Shown here piece by piece: positions 1 to 11,504 of a DNA stretch of 64,000 bases. The stretch comes from Diphasiastrum complanatum (lineage: Eukaryota; Streptophyta; Lycopodiopsida; Lycopodiales; Lycopodiaceae): contig CM055108.1 in assembly GCA_029204225.1 (NCBI GenBank), positions 11,751,782 through 11,815,781 on the forward strand, in the 5' to 3' direction. Made by a program: the position numbers and the translations under genes. The notes below the pieces were generated by a model. That model was given only the letters and a program-made list of their open reading frames with translations, had not been told where the DNA came from and did no database searches. How positions within the stretch are numbered: the stretch's first letter is position 1; each line of letters opens with the position of its first letter.

Positions 1-345
1 GATTATTCTTGGGTATTCCATGTATCAAGAAATGGGTGTTTCTTGATTCTTGGGATGCTAGTATGTTGTAGGTAGTTAATTTCTTGATTCTTGTTTATAT
101 TTTCTGATTTTTTAGAATAGTTTGGTAGATAGATTTGTAGATTGCTCTCTGATTCAGAATGTTAATCTGTGCTTGAGCGAGGATTGGTTGCATGGCTTGT
201 AAATGCATGTAGCTGTAGTGAACGAAACTGTTTCATCCCATTGACAGGCTAGGAATTCAACCGTTGAACTGACAAATAATCTGCCTAGAAACAGTTCTAA
301 ACAAGTGGACCCAACTGAAAAGAACCGAGTTCTGGAAACGGGTAA
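1..345 (+). repeat. Diverged LTR fragment, same family as LTRs at 23921 and 47928
   Basis: The stretch repeats the order of short phrases in the 3' half of the two better LTR copies: an invariant 'tcttgattcttgg' block, a 'gttaatctgtg...gagcg' block, then 'catgtagctgtag'. Many substitutions and indels separate it from those copies, so this is an old fragment. The 5' end of the LTR lies outside the window. No coding sequence is visible between here and the integrase remnant. Confidence 0.5.
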
Positions 346-602
346 AAACAACCGGTTTTCAGAGCGGAAACCACCTAAGAAGAAAACCTAACGAAGTAAG
401 AAGAAGAGAGATAAAAAGAAGAACCGTGTTCACAAATTTTTGCTGAAATCTGTGAACATATTCTTTGAAGTATCTTGTTAATAAACCTGATTTATCTGGC
501 CGAATTGCTCGCTGAGTTTTGTTGCTACAAGAGTTCACTTATCAAGTTGAGCTTCGTCAAGGAAGATATCGTACAAATGTTTATTATCTTTCATGACTTA
601 GC

Positions 603-1895
603 ATGGGAAAGATTAAAGAATCTTTAAATGATGACTTTCTAGATGAAAATTTATTCGAGATATTTTCTACGAATTCTTTATATTCTTATATTATTATCTC
701 AAAGATCAGATATATCTTGACGAGTATGACTTGGACAAGAAGACAATATTTCAATATAAAGTCGCACCTTATACCATTATTAACAATGTTCTGTATAAGC
801 TTGGTGTAGATCATCAGTGAAGAAGGTGTTTTGAAGCTGAAGATATTCCAAAGGTTATTCGAGTCTTACATTCCGAAGATGCCGGTGGACATTTCGCTTT
901 GAAGAACAATGTTAATAAGATTATGACCTCCAAATATTGATGGCCAACCATGTTTAAGGATGTCTCTATTTATATGCGATCTTGTGATCCATGCCAAAGA
1001 TCTAGTAAACCAACCAAATCTATGAATTGCCCGTTGACGCCAATTAAACCACTTCCACCATTTGAAAAGTGGGGAATTGACTTTGTCGGTCCAATAAAGC
1101 CAGTAACTCGACACACTAAGTGTCGATATATTTTGGTTGCAACAGATTATGCAACGAAGAATGTTGAAGCGGAAGCAACGAAACGAAACGATGCAAAAAT
1201 TGTTGCCTCTTTCTATTCAAATCTATTATCACACGTTATGGTTGTCCTCTTGAGTTAGTCAGTGATCGTGGTACCCATTTTCTTAATGATACGATCCGAC
1301 TACTGACAACTTATTTTCTAATCAAACACAAAGAGACAACCCCTTATAATCCGAAAGCAAATGGGTTGACTGAGAGAGCTAACGGAATATTATGCAAGAT
1401 CCTGAATAAGATCACTGTTGCACATGCTACAGACTGGGATCAGAAGTTACCCTCAGTACTTTGGGCATATAGAAACACGAAGAAGATTACAATGAAATAG
1501 ACTCTTTATTTTCTTACATATGGTATGCATCCAATTTTGTCGATTGAATTCGAAGTGCCAACTTTTCGTATACAAGCAGAACGAACAGAAGCGGATTGTT
1601 TCAATGAAAGGTTGCTGACTATTGAAGAACTATCCAAATCTCGAAACAATTCGAAGGATGTTACAGAGAAAATACAGGAACATCGAAAGAAAAAACATGA
1701 TACTCATATCAAGAATGTTAATCTTAAGGTGGATGATTATGCTTTTATCTACAATAGTCGTCATTAGAAATTTCCTAGAAGGCTCCATATGAGATGGATG
1801 AGACTATACAAGGTCATTGAATTATTTGAAAATGGTTCTGTCCAACTTCAGTCATTGGAAGGTGAATTCTTTCAAAAATTCTATCCCGAACTTCT
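603..1895 (+). pseudogene. Ty3/gypsy pol remnant: integrase zinc finger, core and C-terminal part
   Basis: Reading through breaks, the translation gives the H2C2 integrase zinc finger (GGH followed by CDPCQ near 990-1003), then WGIDFVGPI and ILVATDYATK of the integrase core. A frameshift near 1220 leads to LVSDRGTHF and NPKANGLTERANG, which belong to the same core and its catalytic Asp/Glu region, and then to the LTYGMHP region and a basic tail. In-frame stops fall near 814 (after VDHQ), 938 (before WPTM) and 1498. It is a dead retrotransposon fragment; RT and RNase H are absent upstream. Confidence 0.85.
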
Positions 1896-2369
1896 CTCTT
1901 TTTTTTTTTCTTTTCAAAATTTTCTTTTTCTTTGATCTATATATTTTATTACTTAGTTATTATATATTATTTTATTCATTATTTATGTTTTGGATTTGGT
2001 AAATACTTTTATTAAATGTATAAATGTACACGTGTTTCCATATGTCATTCATATTTATGTCCACATTTATCACTACGTAGAAGATTGTGTAGGAGTGATA
2101 TTTTAATAACGATCTTAATCTAATTAAGATTATCTCTTAGCCGTCTTGGAAATGGGTAAACATACCGCTTTTTATTCATGAATTTGACAGATGTCAAATC
2201 AAGTTGCCACGTGATCATCGTCTCCACTATGTCATTGTTTAACATTGTAATTTTCTATTTTCACCTTACACTTTCTTTTTACTCTCACTCCATGTTCACT
2301 TGCTCTCGCTCTCCATTGTTCACTCACCAGCTCACGTGTTTACTCTTGTTGTGCCATCTATTTTGAAAA
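1896..2369. other. No gene seen; AT-rich spacer
   Basis: The stretch is T-rich with short runs and no supported ORF. It probably includes the tail of the gypsy remnant, but no clear polypurine tract or LTR boundary could be fixed. Confidence 0.4.
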
Positions 2370-2990
2370 TTTACCGAACAATATGGATTCAAACGCAAGC
2401 ACAAACTCTGTTATCAACTGGAAAATCCGAATTTCAATCTAACTTGCAACAATTCAGTCGTTACTGGATCGATGCAGGCTGGGGGATCTCAAAGTGGACC
2501 CATCAATTGTCTACAAGAAAAATCAACATAAATTTTGTGAATTCCATTCACACAGTGGTTGAGTCTGATTTCAAAGTAACTCTACGGAACAACATCTTTT
2601 CAATCAATGAAGCAATTTTTTCTGAAGCCCTTGGACTTCCTATCGATGGTGATGCCAATCCAACATCCAAGGACTCCATTGATGGAGTGACATATGTTTT
2701 GTTGAACTGCTATGTACCAAGCAAAGGGTACAAAATCACAATGGTAAAGAATGTGCAAATGAAATTTTTCTGCAAGTACGCCAATCAGGTGCTGTTTATC
2801 ACTGAGGCTGATGCTACCATCTCAGCTCAGAATTTTGGGGACTTGGTGGAGTATTCTTTGGAACCATTGCATAAAAAGCATTTCTGCTCTGGATAAAACA
2901 CAAGAAGTTTGCTATAGTGGGAGCACCCATCTCACGACTGTGCGAACATTTCGACATCCTTACTAAGACAGAGGAGAGTGTACTAACATG
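2370..2990 (+). pseudogene. Decayed unknown gene, possible plant transposon-associated domain
   Basis: An open stretch reads VTLRNNIFSINEAIFSEALGL, then MKFFCKYANQVLFITEADATIS. A one-base shift near 2880 is needed to continue through KHKKFAIVGAPISRLCEHFD. The composition and the pattern 'sinEAIfseaLGLP' recall plant transposon-encoded proteins of unknown function, but I do not recognise a named family with confidence. It precedes the coiled-coil pseudogene in the same direction and may be its 5' part. The copy on the right (near 42.1 kb) lacks this segment, because gene B sequence lies there instead. Confidence 0.35.
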
Positions 2991-3078
2991 AAGAATGTTA
3001 ATGACAACAAAGATAGATTTAACCAGCCTCCTATAGAATACCTCTATTTCACAAATCCAGCCATAAGTCACTACAGCC

Positions 3079-4146
3079 ATGGATGTCGACACAACAGAAG
3101 TCCCGAAGGAAATAGAGTCAGATGTTGTCGCACAAACTATATCTGAGCCCTCTAGTACAGCCGACACTTTGGCCATCGTCGCAGCTATAGACGGGTCTTC
3201 TCAGAAGCCAAAGAGCTCTACATCCATGGATGACAAAGACACCATCTCTGACATGCAGATGCAAGACAAAGCCGAAGGGGTTGATGAGGAGACAACAAAC
3301 GTGGATGAGGACAAAAAAGAGAATTTATACAGATGGTATCATCAATTTTCCTTGGGTGCCAAGGATATTGTTTGTAAAATCCATGTCTATGATCTGCACA
3401 TCCAAGACAACATGATGCAATTGTTCCAACATATGGATGAGCTGACCAGCAACATTAAAATGTCGGCTAAGAAGATTACATCTTTGGAGGCAGACAACGA
3501 GTTGCTGATTGAGCGAAATCGCTCTTTGGACATAATGCTCCAGTAATCAAATGACAAAGCCCAATTATACAAGGACAACAATAAGACACTAACGGCCAAG
3601 TCTGCAGGATTGCAGACAAATTTTGATTCTTTGACAACTGAGCTTAATAAGGTCAAGGCAAAAAAGACCACTCTGTAGACCACTCTTCAAGACTACCAGG
3701 AGAATAAAGGCAGAAACTATCTTACAGTTATGCAGCAGCTCTGTTTCAATCCAGATTGATCCCTTGAAGTTGTAGTCTCTTCAGGACCAGATGCTCAAAA
3801 TTTTTTGAGTCGAGTTTCTTCTTCCACTCGAAAACAACAAAGTGTTAGTCGAAGAAAACTCATCGAGCTAAAGGAACTATCTGCTGACACAACAATTTGT
3901 TCTGGGCCAAATGCACACGAGGAATATTTGCAAGCCCTAGAGAAGATTGAAGAATTGGTGAAGCAGCTTTAGGCAACTCACCAATGTTTGGGAGTTGTTG
4001 ATCACTTAAAGTATGCTGAAGCCTGCATCAAAATCTTTGACCTTCAGAAGGAAGTAGCAGATCTAAAACAACATCTCGAAGACCAAAAGCTCGCTGTAGA
4101 CATCCACAACCAGGACGTTGCAGAAGCACAACCTAAGGCAAAATAA
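3079..4146 (+). pseudogene. Coiled-coil protein pseudogene, left copy
   Basis: An acidic, Ser/Thr-rich N-terminal part (about residues 1-80) is followed by a long heptad-type region rich in Leu, Glu, Lys and Gln, including KITSLEADNELLIERNRSLD. In-frame stops occur at 3544, 3676, 3757 and 3970. The paralogue on the minus strand at 41030-42066 is open for its first 199 codons, so the stops here are decay. Function is unknown; nothing catalytic is visible. It lies outside the near-identical part of the inverted repeat and is clearly more diverged than that part. Confidence 0.55.
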
Positions 4147-4239
4147 TCGAGGAGAAATCAGACGAAGATATGTGTAGAACATTTTCAAGTTTTTTCTGAA
4201 CGATTATGGAACTAGAGTCCTTGCCATCTTAACATCGAA

Positions 4240-4815
4240 TTGCAATGGCATGTCGGTTATTTGATGCTACCAAGCTCAATAGGCATGGCATTCGAGAACT
4301 GGCAGTGAGTGTGGGAAAAAGAAGATTTTCTTTGGTTATGGGACCAACTTAGCATAGAGCAAAAGAGATGTCTATGTTGGGCCATAATCCAAGGAAAATT
4401 CAAAGTTTCACCATTCAAGTCAGTTGAACTATACATAGGCTCAACCTTCATGTATGCGCTAGAGTACATCCGAATAAAGGAGTACCAATTTTTGAAGCAT
4501 AGCGATTCGAAACAAAAATTTTGGAGGCGTTCAAGTTATGCATACCGGATTTCAACAACTAGCTATGGAACTCCCCCTAGCCATGTTTCTCATTCCTAGC
4601 TTAAGGATTTAAGAGGCCTACTTCACCTCCGACACCTCCATATTCCCTCTATCCAGCACCATACCTCTTCATTATGCTCTTCTTATGCTCCTTTCTCCTC
4701 CACCACTTATTCCAATCTCAACATAAATGCTACTAGTGCACTAAGTGTGGTCGATTCTAAGACAATGTTAAGTTTGGACATAGGCCGAATTGTCATCAAA
4801 AATAATTTGTAAACC
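4240..4815 (+). pseudogene. Downstream segment of the coiled-coil locus, left copy
   Basis: Reading frames give MLPSSIGMAFENWQ, FLWLWDQLSIEQKRCLCWA and GKFKVSPFKSVELYIG. The same segments are found inverted at 40337-40921. Stops (for example near 4305) and frame changes show that this copy is not translatable. The segment may belong to the same transcript as the coiled-coil region just upstream. The family is not recognised. Confidence 0.45.
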
Positions 4816-5512
4816 ATTTGTCCCAAGATTACCTTTTCTTTTAGCTTGAGAGTAATCTAGCTGATTAGCATAGAAGCACAAGCAATCTTTAATTAGATGG
4901 CCATTTTATAGCTTAGTACTAAAGAAATTGTAAAGTTGACTTTAAAATCATAAAAATAGTTAATCCAAGTAGTTAAACTTGATTGGACTTTCAGTTCAAA
5001 TGTTGTGGTCCAATCACAAACCATCTCCTTCCTTTTCCAATAAGGGAAGATGGACAAATTGTGAATAGATGTCTATAAGTATTGTGAGTTTTTTTTCTTG
5101 TTTTTTTCATAGTCTTAAGATAAAATGGAACTGAAAATATGTGAACTTAATGTACAAATATCAAACTCCAAAATCATAATATTTATTAATAAAGACAACC
5201 AAACCTCTAGGTCTTTATATAGCAAAGGGTTGTTTATAGAATTTCGAATGACAAAAAAAAAAAAAGAGTCGCCAACTCTACTTGAGTAGAGTTTATTTGA
5301 TTTGAATTTTACTTTTTGAAAAACAAAATAGAATATTGATTTTCTTTTCAAAAGATTGAAAAATTCATTGTAAAATAATTTAATTGAACTATTTATTTTG
5401 CCTTACTAACTCTCACTAGTGAACAAAGATAGTAAGTCAAAAGAATTTTTCTTTTCATTTTTGGTTCTACTAGATCTACTTGTTAATGAATAGAACTCGT
5501 AAGTGACAAAGA

Positions 5513-5640
5513 TTTTTTCTTTTGTGTATCAACTTTATTCGCCAACGAGTAGAACTAGGAGCAAAATAAAACGATTTCAATTTTTTCTTTTGTGTATCAA
5601 CTTTATTCGCCAACGAGTAGAACTAGGAGCAAAATAAACT
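5513..5640. repeat. Tandem duplication, unit about 69 bp
   Basis: The block containing 'gtatcaactttattcgcc' and 'gagtagaactagg' occurs twice in direct succession (about 5513-5581 and 5582-5640). A third, diverged relative ('agatctacttgttaatgaatagaactcg') lies just upstream near 5474-5502. The mirror copy is at about 39486-39613 in the right arm. Confidence 0.75.
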
Positions 5641-7175
5641 TGACATTCACAACCGCGTTCATATTGTCTATAAATGACCAAAAAAGTTATGAATGTCATG
5701 TTGTGATCTCATGTCAAAATCTTATGTATCATCTTGACTTGAATTACATGTGATTTTCATGCTTGGTAGGTTGAGTTGGGCCAATGTTTTGAAATTTGAA
5801 TTTGACATTGACCATAGTTGATAGATTTTGACAAAATATACTTGCCAAACCCACACTTTTTGCTCGCATAATGTCCAAACTCCCTAGAAGGAAAGACATT
5901 TTTATGTGTATTTTCAGCTTTTCTATTTCTAAAGCTAATTTTCAAGAAAGTCTTGTGTCCAAGCCATTGTGTCTTTATTGCTCTTTTCTTTTCAAGATTG
6001 CTTGAAAATCTAGATATTAATACTCGGCTATCGCTCACATTGACATTTGCTATGAAAATACGTGCTTGTAGGAAAGGAGATCTCGAGGACCCACCAGTTC
6101 TCCCATCATTTGGCTACCATTTTATATTGTGTGCTTTTTAGAACTAAAGTAGTACTAGCAACTAGTGTTAAGGCTTGAAATAGTTTGAGAAGACTTACAT
6201 GGGAGAGGGCTGCTCAGTGATTGATGTTAATATTTGGATAGTTAGACTAGTGCTAGGGGATGGAAGTAGTGTCAAAGTGTTCTGGATGAGCTCATTTGTC
6301 TTGGTTATTGTTTATTTACATTCATCATTTCATTGTTTAAACTTGTTTTGATGTTTGTAAAGATAGAAGACAATGATAAGAGTAGTACTAGATTAATGAA
6401 AAAAATACTATAACCACCATTTCCTACATACTCACACCTTTAGATTGTTGGAGAAAGAACACAATACTAATATAGTATCTTAAAACACTCCAACATCTCC
6501 CACATTCTCCCTCAAGGACAAAACATACTCCCTTATAGTTGTATTGGCAAAAATGAATTATATGCAATACATGTCCTTTTTTGTGGTTACATTACATGGC
6601 AAGTGTTGGCAGTGTGGAAGCCTGCGCACCCCAAAAAAGGTAGTCGCATGAGGGTATCCGTTGTCCCATAGGCATTTTTTTGGTGAGCAATAGACCATAA
6701 GTATGATGAGAGGAGTGCAAAAAGACTTCTTGAAGTAGTTTTTGCTTGTATTGTGGTAATGTGATTTGTGACAAAAGTGTAGAAGTAACATTTAAAAAGT
6801 TTTATTTAATTAAATATAATGACCCATAATTAGTATATGTAAGAAAACAAGGTGCACTAATATTCAAGACCCTGATGCTTCATATTAGTGTCTTCAACGA
6901 AGTTTTAAATATTCTTCTTACAATTTTTTTTTGTTTGCTCAAGATAGGATATTAAGACGTGACTCATGGATCTACTACCAATGGGCAATGGAATAATCAA
7001 CCCAATTACATGTAGCAAAGCAACACAAGATTGTTTTTCAATGGGAATTATTAAGGGAGTATGTAGAAGAAGAGATGATACAAAGCAAGAAAAAGCTATG
7101 GGAGAAAGAATGAAATCTCAAGCCTACAATTATTGAATGTCTGTTGATATAGAAAGAAGAGCAATATATAGTTTG
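5641..7175. other. 3' flank of the left Dof gene; no gene seen
   Basis: This AT-rich sequence holds short ORFs without recognisable domains. It is identical or nearly so to 37951-39485, so conservation of the ORFs here reflects recent copying and not selection. Confidence 0.5.
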
Positions 7176-8129
7176 CTATGTAGTATTGTTTGGACTATGA
7201 CTCTCCAATGAATCCAGCAAATCTTCAATGTCCTCTAGAAAGTCGAGCTTGCCCAAATCTTCCATTGTGAACTGCAAATCTTCAATGTTGAGTAGATAGT
7301 CATTGTCCAAATTATCTTCAATTGGGAGCTCGGTTGCTTCAAGGCTTTCAGTATGCATATTGCTGCGACTTTGATCCTCGTACATATACGAATTTCCCAT
7401 AGCACATGTTTGATCAGATTCAATATTGCGCATAAGCTGATCAACTGTCAATCCTCCAATCCAATCTTCAACCAGCTTTGCATCTTCTTCCGTGAATATG
7501 TTCAATAAAGTTTCGTTTTGAATGTCAAAGACGTTGTAGTCGTCCCAACAACCCTGATCAAGTGTTGGTGGTGATGCTTCAATATTGTCGAAATTTTCCT
7601 CAATTATAGGGGATTTGACGTTATAATCACGGGGGCTTGGTTGCACTGAATTAACCAGCTTCGTAGTCCCGCTCCTTAATTTTCCACCCCGTGTAAATGT
7701 TTTATGACAATTTCTGCATAGGTATCTCGCTTGGCTTTGCTTTTTGTTGTTGAAATAGCGGAATTTGATATCCATGGAGCCACAATGCAAGCAATTACTT
7801 CCTAATTTGTCCAACTCCAATGTTCTTTGCTAAGTGTTTGGTGGAGATAATCCTTCAAATTCAGTTGTTTCTTCATGTGCAATATTTTGAGTCATGACTA
7901 GCACTTGCTCTTCTTGCTCATGCACATGCAGCTTACTCCTTTTTCTTACCTTCCCATTGTTTGTGAATGTGAGGCCGCAATCTTTGCACTTATATCTCGG
8001 TTGATTCTCTTTATGATTGTTGAAAAAGCGAAACTTTGTATTAAGAGATTCACAATGAGGGCACTTGACTAATTCTTCACCTTCCAATGCTCGCTTATAA
8101 TTACAGTTCAAGGAAAGAGAAAGATCCAT
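7176..8129 (-). pseudogene. Two-finger Dof-type transcription factor, copy with nonsense codon
   Basis: This is the reverse-complement copy of the intact gene at 36997-37950. It starts at the ATG read from 8129 and keeps both CX2CX21CX2C fingers and the acidic C-terminus. Codon 100, TGG (Trp) in the intact copy, is TAG here (7830-7832), between the two fingers. A transcript would give a 99-residue product with only the first finger. The part after the stop has an in-frame ATG and stays open, so separate translation of the second finger cannot be excluded but is unlikely. Confidence 0.85.
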
Positions 8130-9086
<957 letters not shown>

Positions 9087-9336
9087 GGATTCATCCATTT
9101 CTCTCGTTCGAAATCTCCATCGGGTGAGTTTGTACACATAATCCTCTTTTCATTTTTTTGAGAGGCCCAAGTGTCATTCATGTGCAGGAGTGCCGGACTC
9201 TCAATTACCCATGAGTGCTACATGGAGCATGATGACGATGGGAGAGAGCGAGATGATCGAGGACTTTTTTCTAAATGCCTGTCAAAAGAAAATAATTAGT
9301 GCCTTTCCTTCCACCCTACCCTAGCATAGCGCTAAC

Positions 9337-9525
9337 ATCCATGTGAGATCCATTTGGAGTTTAATGATGAGAAACATTGAAATTGTCAAGTAAAAGCTAG
9401 ATTTGGATGCTAGTTTTAATATAGATCAAGATTCCAAGTTACCAATCACTCTTATTGATCTTTTGTAAATCAAATTGAGTCCATTTCTCTGAAATTTCAC
9501 ATGGTATCAGAGCCAAGTCTAAGAG
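9337..9525 (+). mobile_element. Copia LTR 3' end plus primer binding site, plus orientation
   Basis: An LTR-like sequence ends in TTTCACA at 9501 and is followed immediately by TGGTATCAGAGC (9502-9513), which is complementary to the 3' end of plant initiator Met tRNA. The element would extend rightwards, but within about 40 bp the sequence turns into gag of an element in the opposite orientation. This is therefore a truncated, rearranged fragment. Confidence 0.75.
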
Positions 9526-10069
9526 TTTTGATAATGATCCAAATCTCTTCATTTTGCACAAAGCATTGGTGCTCATATTGAGATGTCGATGTAGATCCAC
9601 CTCCTCTTGATTGAAGCCTATACTCCTCATTCACCAAGATCTCTTGCAAATCCACAATACTTGGCAAAGTTTTTTGAATAGCAAAGCTTTGAACATTGAA
9701 TTCTTTAACCCTTAAAACAAAAGCATGAGTACCCTCTTCTTTCTTTTGAAAGCTTTCAAAGATTTGCATCCTAAGAGTAAGCACTCTTGATGTAGACTTG
9801 GATTCATAAAGCTTCTTCAAAGCTTCCCAAGCCTCCAAAGATGATGTGCACTTACCAACTTCTTTGAGAAGCTCATTGGTAACATTCATCTTTATCATGT
9901 GTAGAGCTTTCTTTGCTCTCTTGTCATACCTCACTTGATCTTGAGGTGCATGAGCCCTATCCTCCACACTTGCAACAATCTCCATCAACTATTGAAATGT
10001 AACTCCTCCAAATCTTTGAAAAATGTGGTTGATCTTTTAATAATCTGAAACACAATAGCTCTGATACCA
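9526..10069 (-). pseudogene. Copia gag fragment with its own primer site (minus strand)
   Basis: The minus strand encodes a UBN2-type copia gag segment (KKALHMIKMNVTNELLKEV, then SLEAWEALKKLYESKSTSRV). Its primer binding site, reverse complement of TGGTATCAGAGC, is at 10058-10069 upstream of gag. Gag is cut off downstream where it meets the oppositely oriented LTR/primer site at about 9525. No zinc knuckle or pol follows. Confidence 0.8.
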
Positions 10070-10214
10070 TGTGAAGGAATTCAGATCATTCAAGATCCAA
10101 TCCATGTCCCTGATCTTTGGTCACATTTGTTCTTGATGTGAGTGCAAGTGTGGAGTTGGAAGAGGGAAGCTAGTTCCCCAGCTCATAGTGAAGCAAAAGT
10201 ATGAAACATGATAG
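10070..10214 (-). mobile_element. Copia LTR 3' end fragment (minus orientation)
   Basis: Directly upstream, on the minus strand, of the primer site at 10058-10069 lies LTR-like sequence that ends in TTCACA, like the LTR end at 9501. Only about 145 bp remain before a second gag fragment begins. Confidence 0.55.
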
Positions 10215-10603
10215 TTACAACCTCAAGACATACTCTTGAGCACTCTCATCACTACCTCTAATGCTTTGTAGAACTTTGTTTCTAAGCATAAGCACTCTAG
10301 AGGTGTTTTTGGATTCATAAATTCCTTTCAAGGAGTCCCATGCCTCCTTGGCCGAGGTACAAGATGCAACTTCTTTAAGAAGTTCATTACTAACATTCAT
10401 TTCAAGACAATGTAATGCTAGCCTAGATTTATTCTTGTACTTCACTAGATCTTGTCCTCCTTGAGGCTCTTCCTCTTCACCAAGAACAAGATCATACAAA
10501 TCTTGGAGCACTAGTAGTGACTCCATTCTTACTTTCCAAATTGAATAGTTACTTGATTCAACCTTTCACTAGCTTCAAGAAGATAGGCTCCAATTGAACC
10601 CAT
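10215..10603 (-). pseudogene. Copia gag N-terminal fragment, second element
   Basis: The reading starts near 10603 (MGSIGAYLLEASERLNQ), changes frame around the Trp-Lys region, and continues as MESLLVLQDLYDLVLGEEEE and NELLKEVASCTSAKEAWDSLKGIY. It is the same family as the gag at 21730-22577. It stops abruptly after EYVLRL, where it is joined to the LTR fragment of another copy. Confidence 0.8.
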
Positions 10604-11145
10604 TTTTACTAGTAACAAGTATAGCAAATGTACTATTTAAAGGCTCTTCCTTCTCTCTTTCTCAGAAATTTAGCCACACGGCTACTCACTTGAATCTCAC
10701 AAACTCAAGAAGTAAGATCTATAATGGTCTTAAACTCAAAAAGACTTGGGAAATAAAATTCTACACACACTATCTTCTTGGAAAAATTGGATTTGACTCT
10801 TGGAAGTGCCAATCCCTCCCTATGGTGTTTGGAATGGATTTAGTCTCTCTTTGGAACTAAAATTAGCATAAGCCTCAAAACTCACTCTCAATGATTTAGA
10901 GGTTTATCATTCATTTAACACCATTTCACATCAAATCAACAATGAGGTCAATGGATTTTTACAAAGCAAATTACTAGTTTCACTCTCAAAATTGTTTGAA
11001 ACAATATGGAAAAATCACATAGATACGGTGAAAGTACAATTCCAACAGCCTCTCACACATGTGGGAAGTACACTTGAACTTTACACACTCATTTGAACTT
11101 CAAATCTTCAAGTAAACCATTTGTTAGAGTCGCCCTTCTTCAAAT
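10604..11145. other. Copia leader-like sequence, no gene seen
   Basis: This AT-rich stretch resembles the leader between primer site and gag of the copia element at 22.6-23.1 kb in composition and in carrying a CACATGTG-type palindrome near 11066. No ORF is supported. Confidence 0.35.
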
Positions 11146-11500
11146 TGAAATGGAGCTAGTTCGCACATGACTAGTCACAAGGAGTTCTTTACTTCTTTGG
11201 TCCCTTATGATGGAGCCAAGAAAGAAATTCACATGGCCAATGGTGGTGAGTGTGTGATCAAAGGTATTGGTTGAATTCCTATTTGTCTCTCTACTAATAG
11301 AAAAGCAAGACTTGATGGTGTTATTTACATCCCTTCACTTTCAAATAATTTGTTAAGTGTTGATCAAATGATAGAGAAAGGATACATGGTAAAGTTTGGT
11401 GGTGATGCTTGTTTCATTATAAAGCCTAGAAATCTTGGTTGCTAGGGGCAATAGACAAGGTAGACTTTTCAAGCTTGATGAATTTTTTATGACTAACAAA
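11146..11500 (+). pseudogene. Copia protease/pre-integrase region fragment (plus strand)
   Basis: The plus strand reads GASSHMTSHKEFF, typical of the copia protease region, and then VIYIPSLSNNLLSVDQM, the stretch just before the GAG-pre-integrase domain. A stop interrupts it near 11270, and the reading is lost after 11440. The orientation is opposite to the gag fragment at 10215-10603, so the two do not belong to one collinear element. Confidence 0.75.
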
Positions 11501-11504
11501 AAGG

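Noticed and set aside
5115-6791. ORFs of 60-94 codons that are found identically in both inverted arms
   Set aside because: Identity comes from recent copying of the whole arm; no domain, codon bias or promoter supports them.
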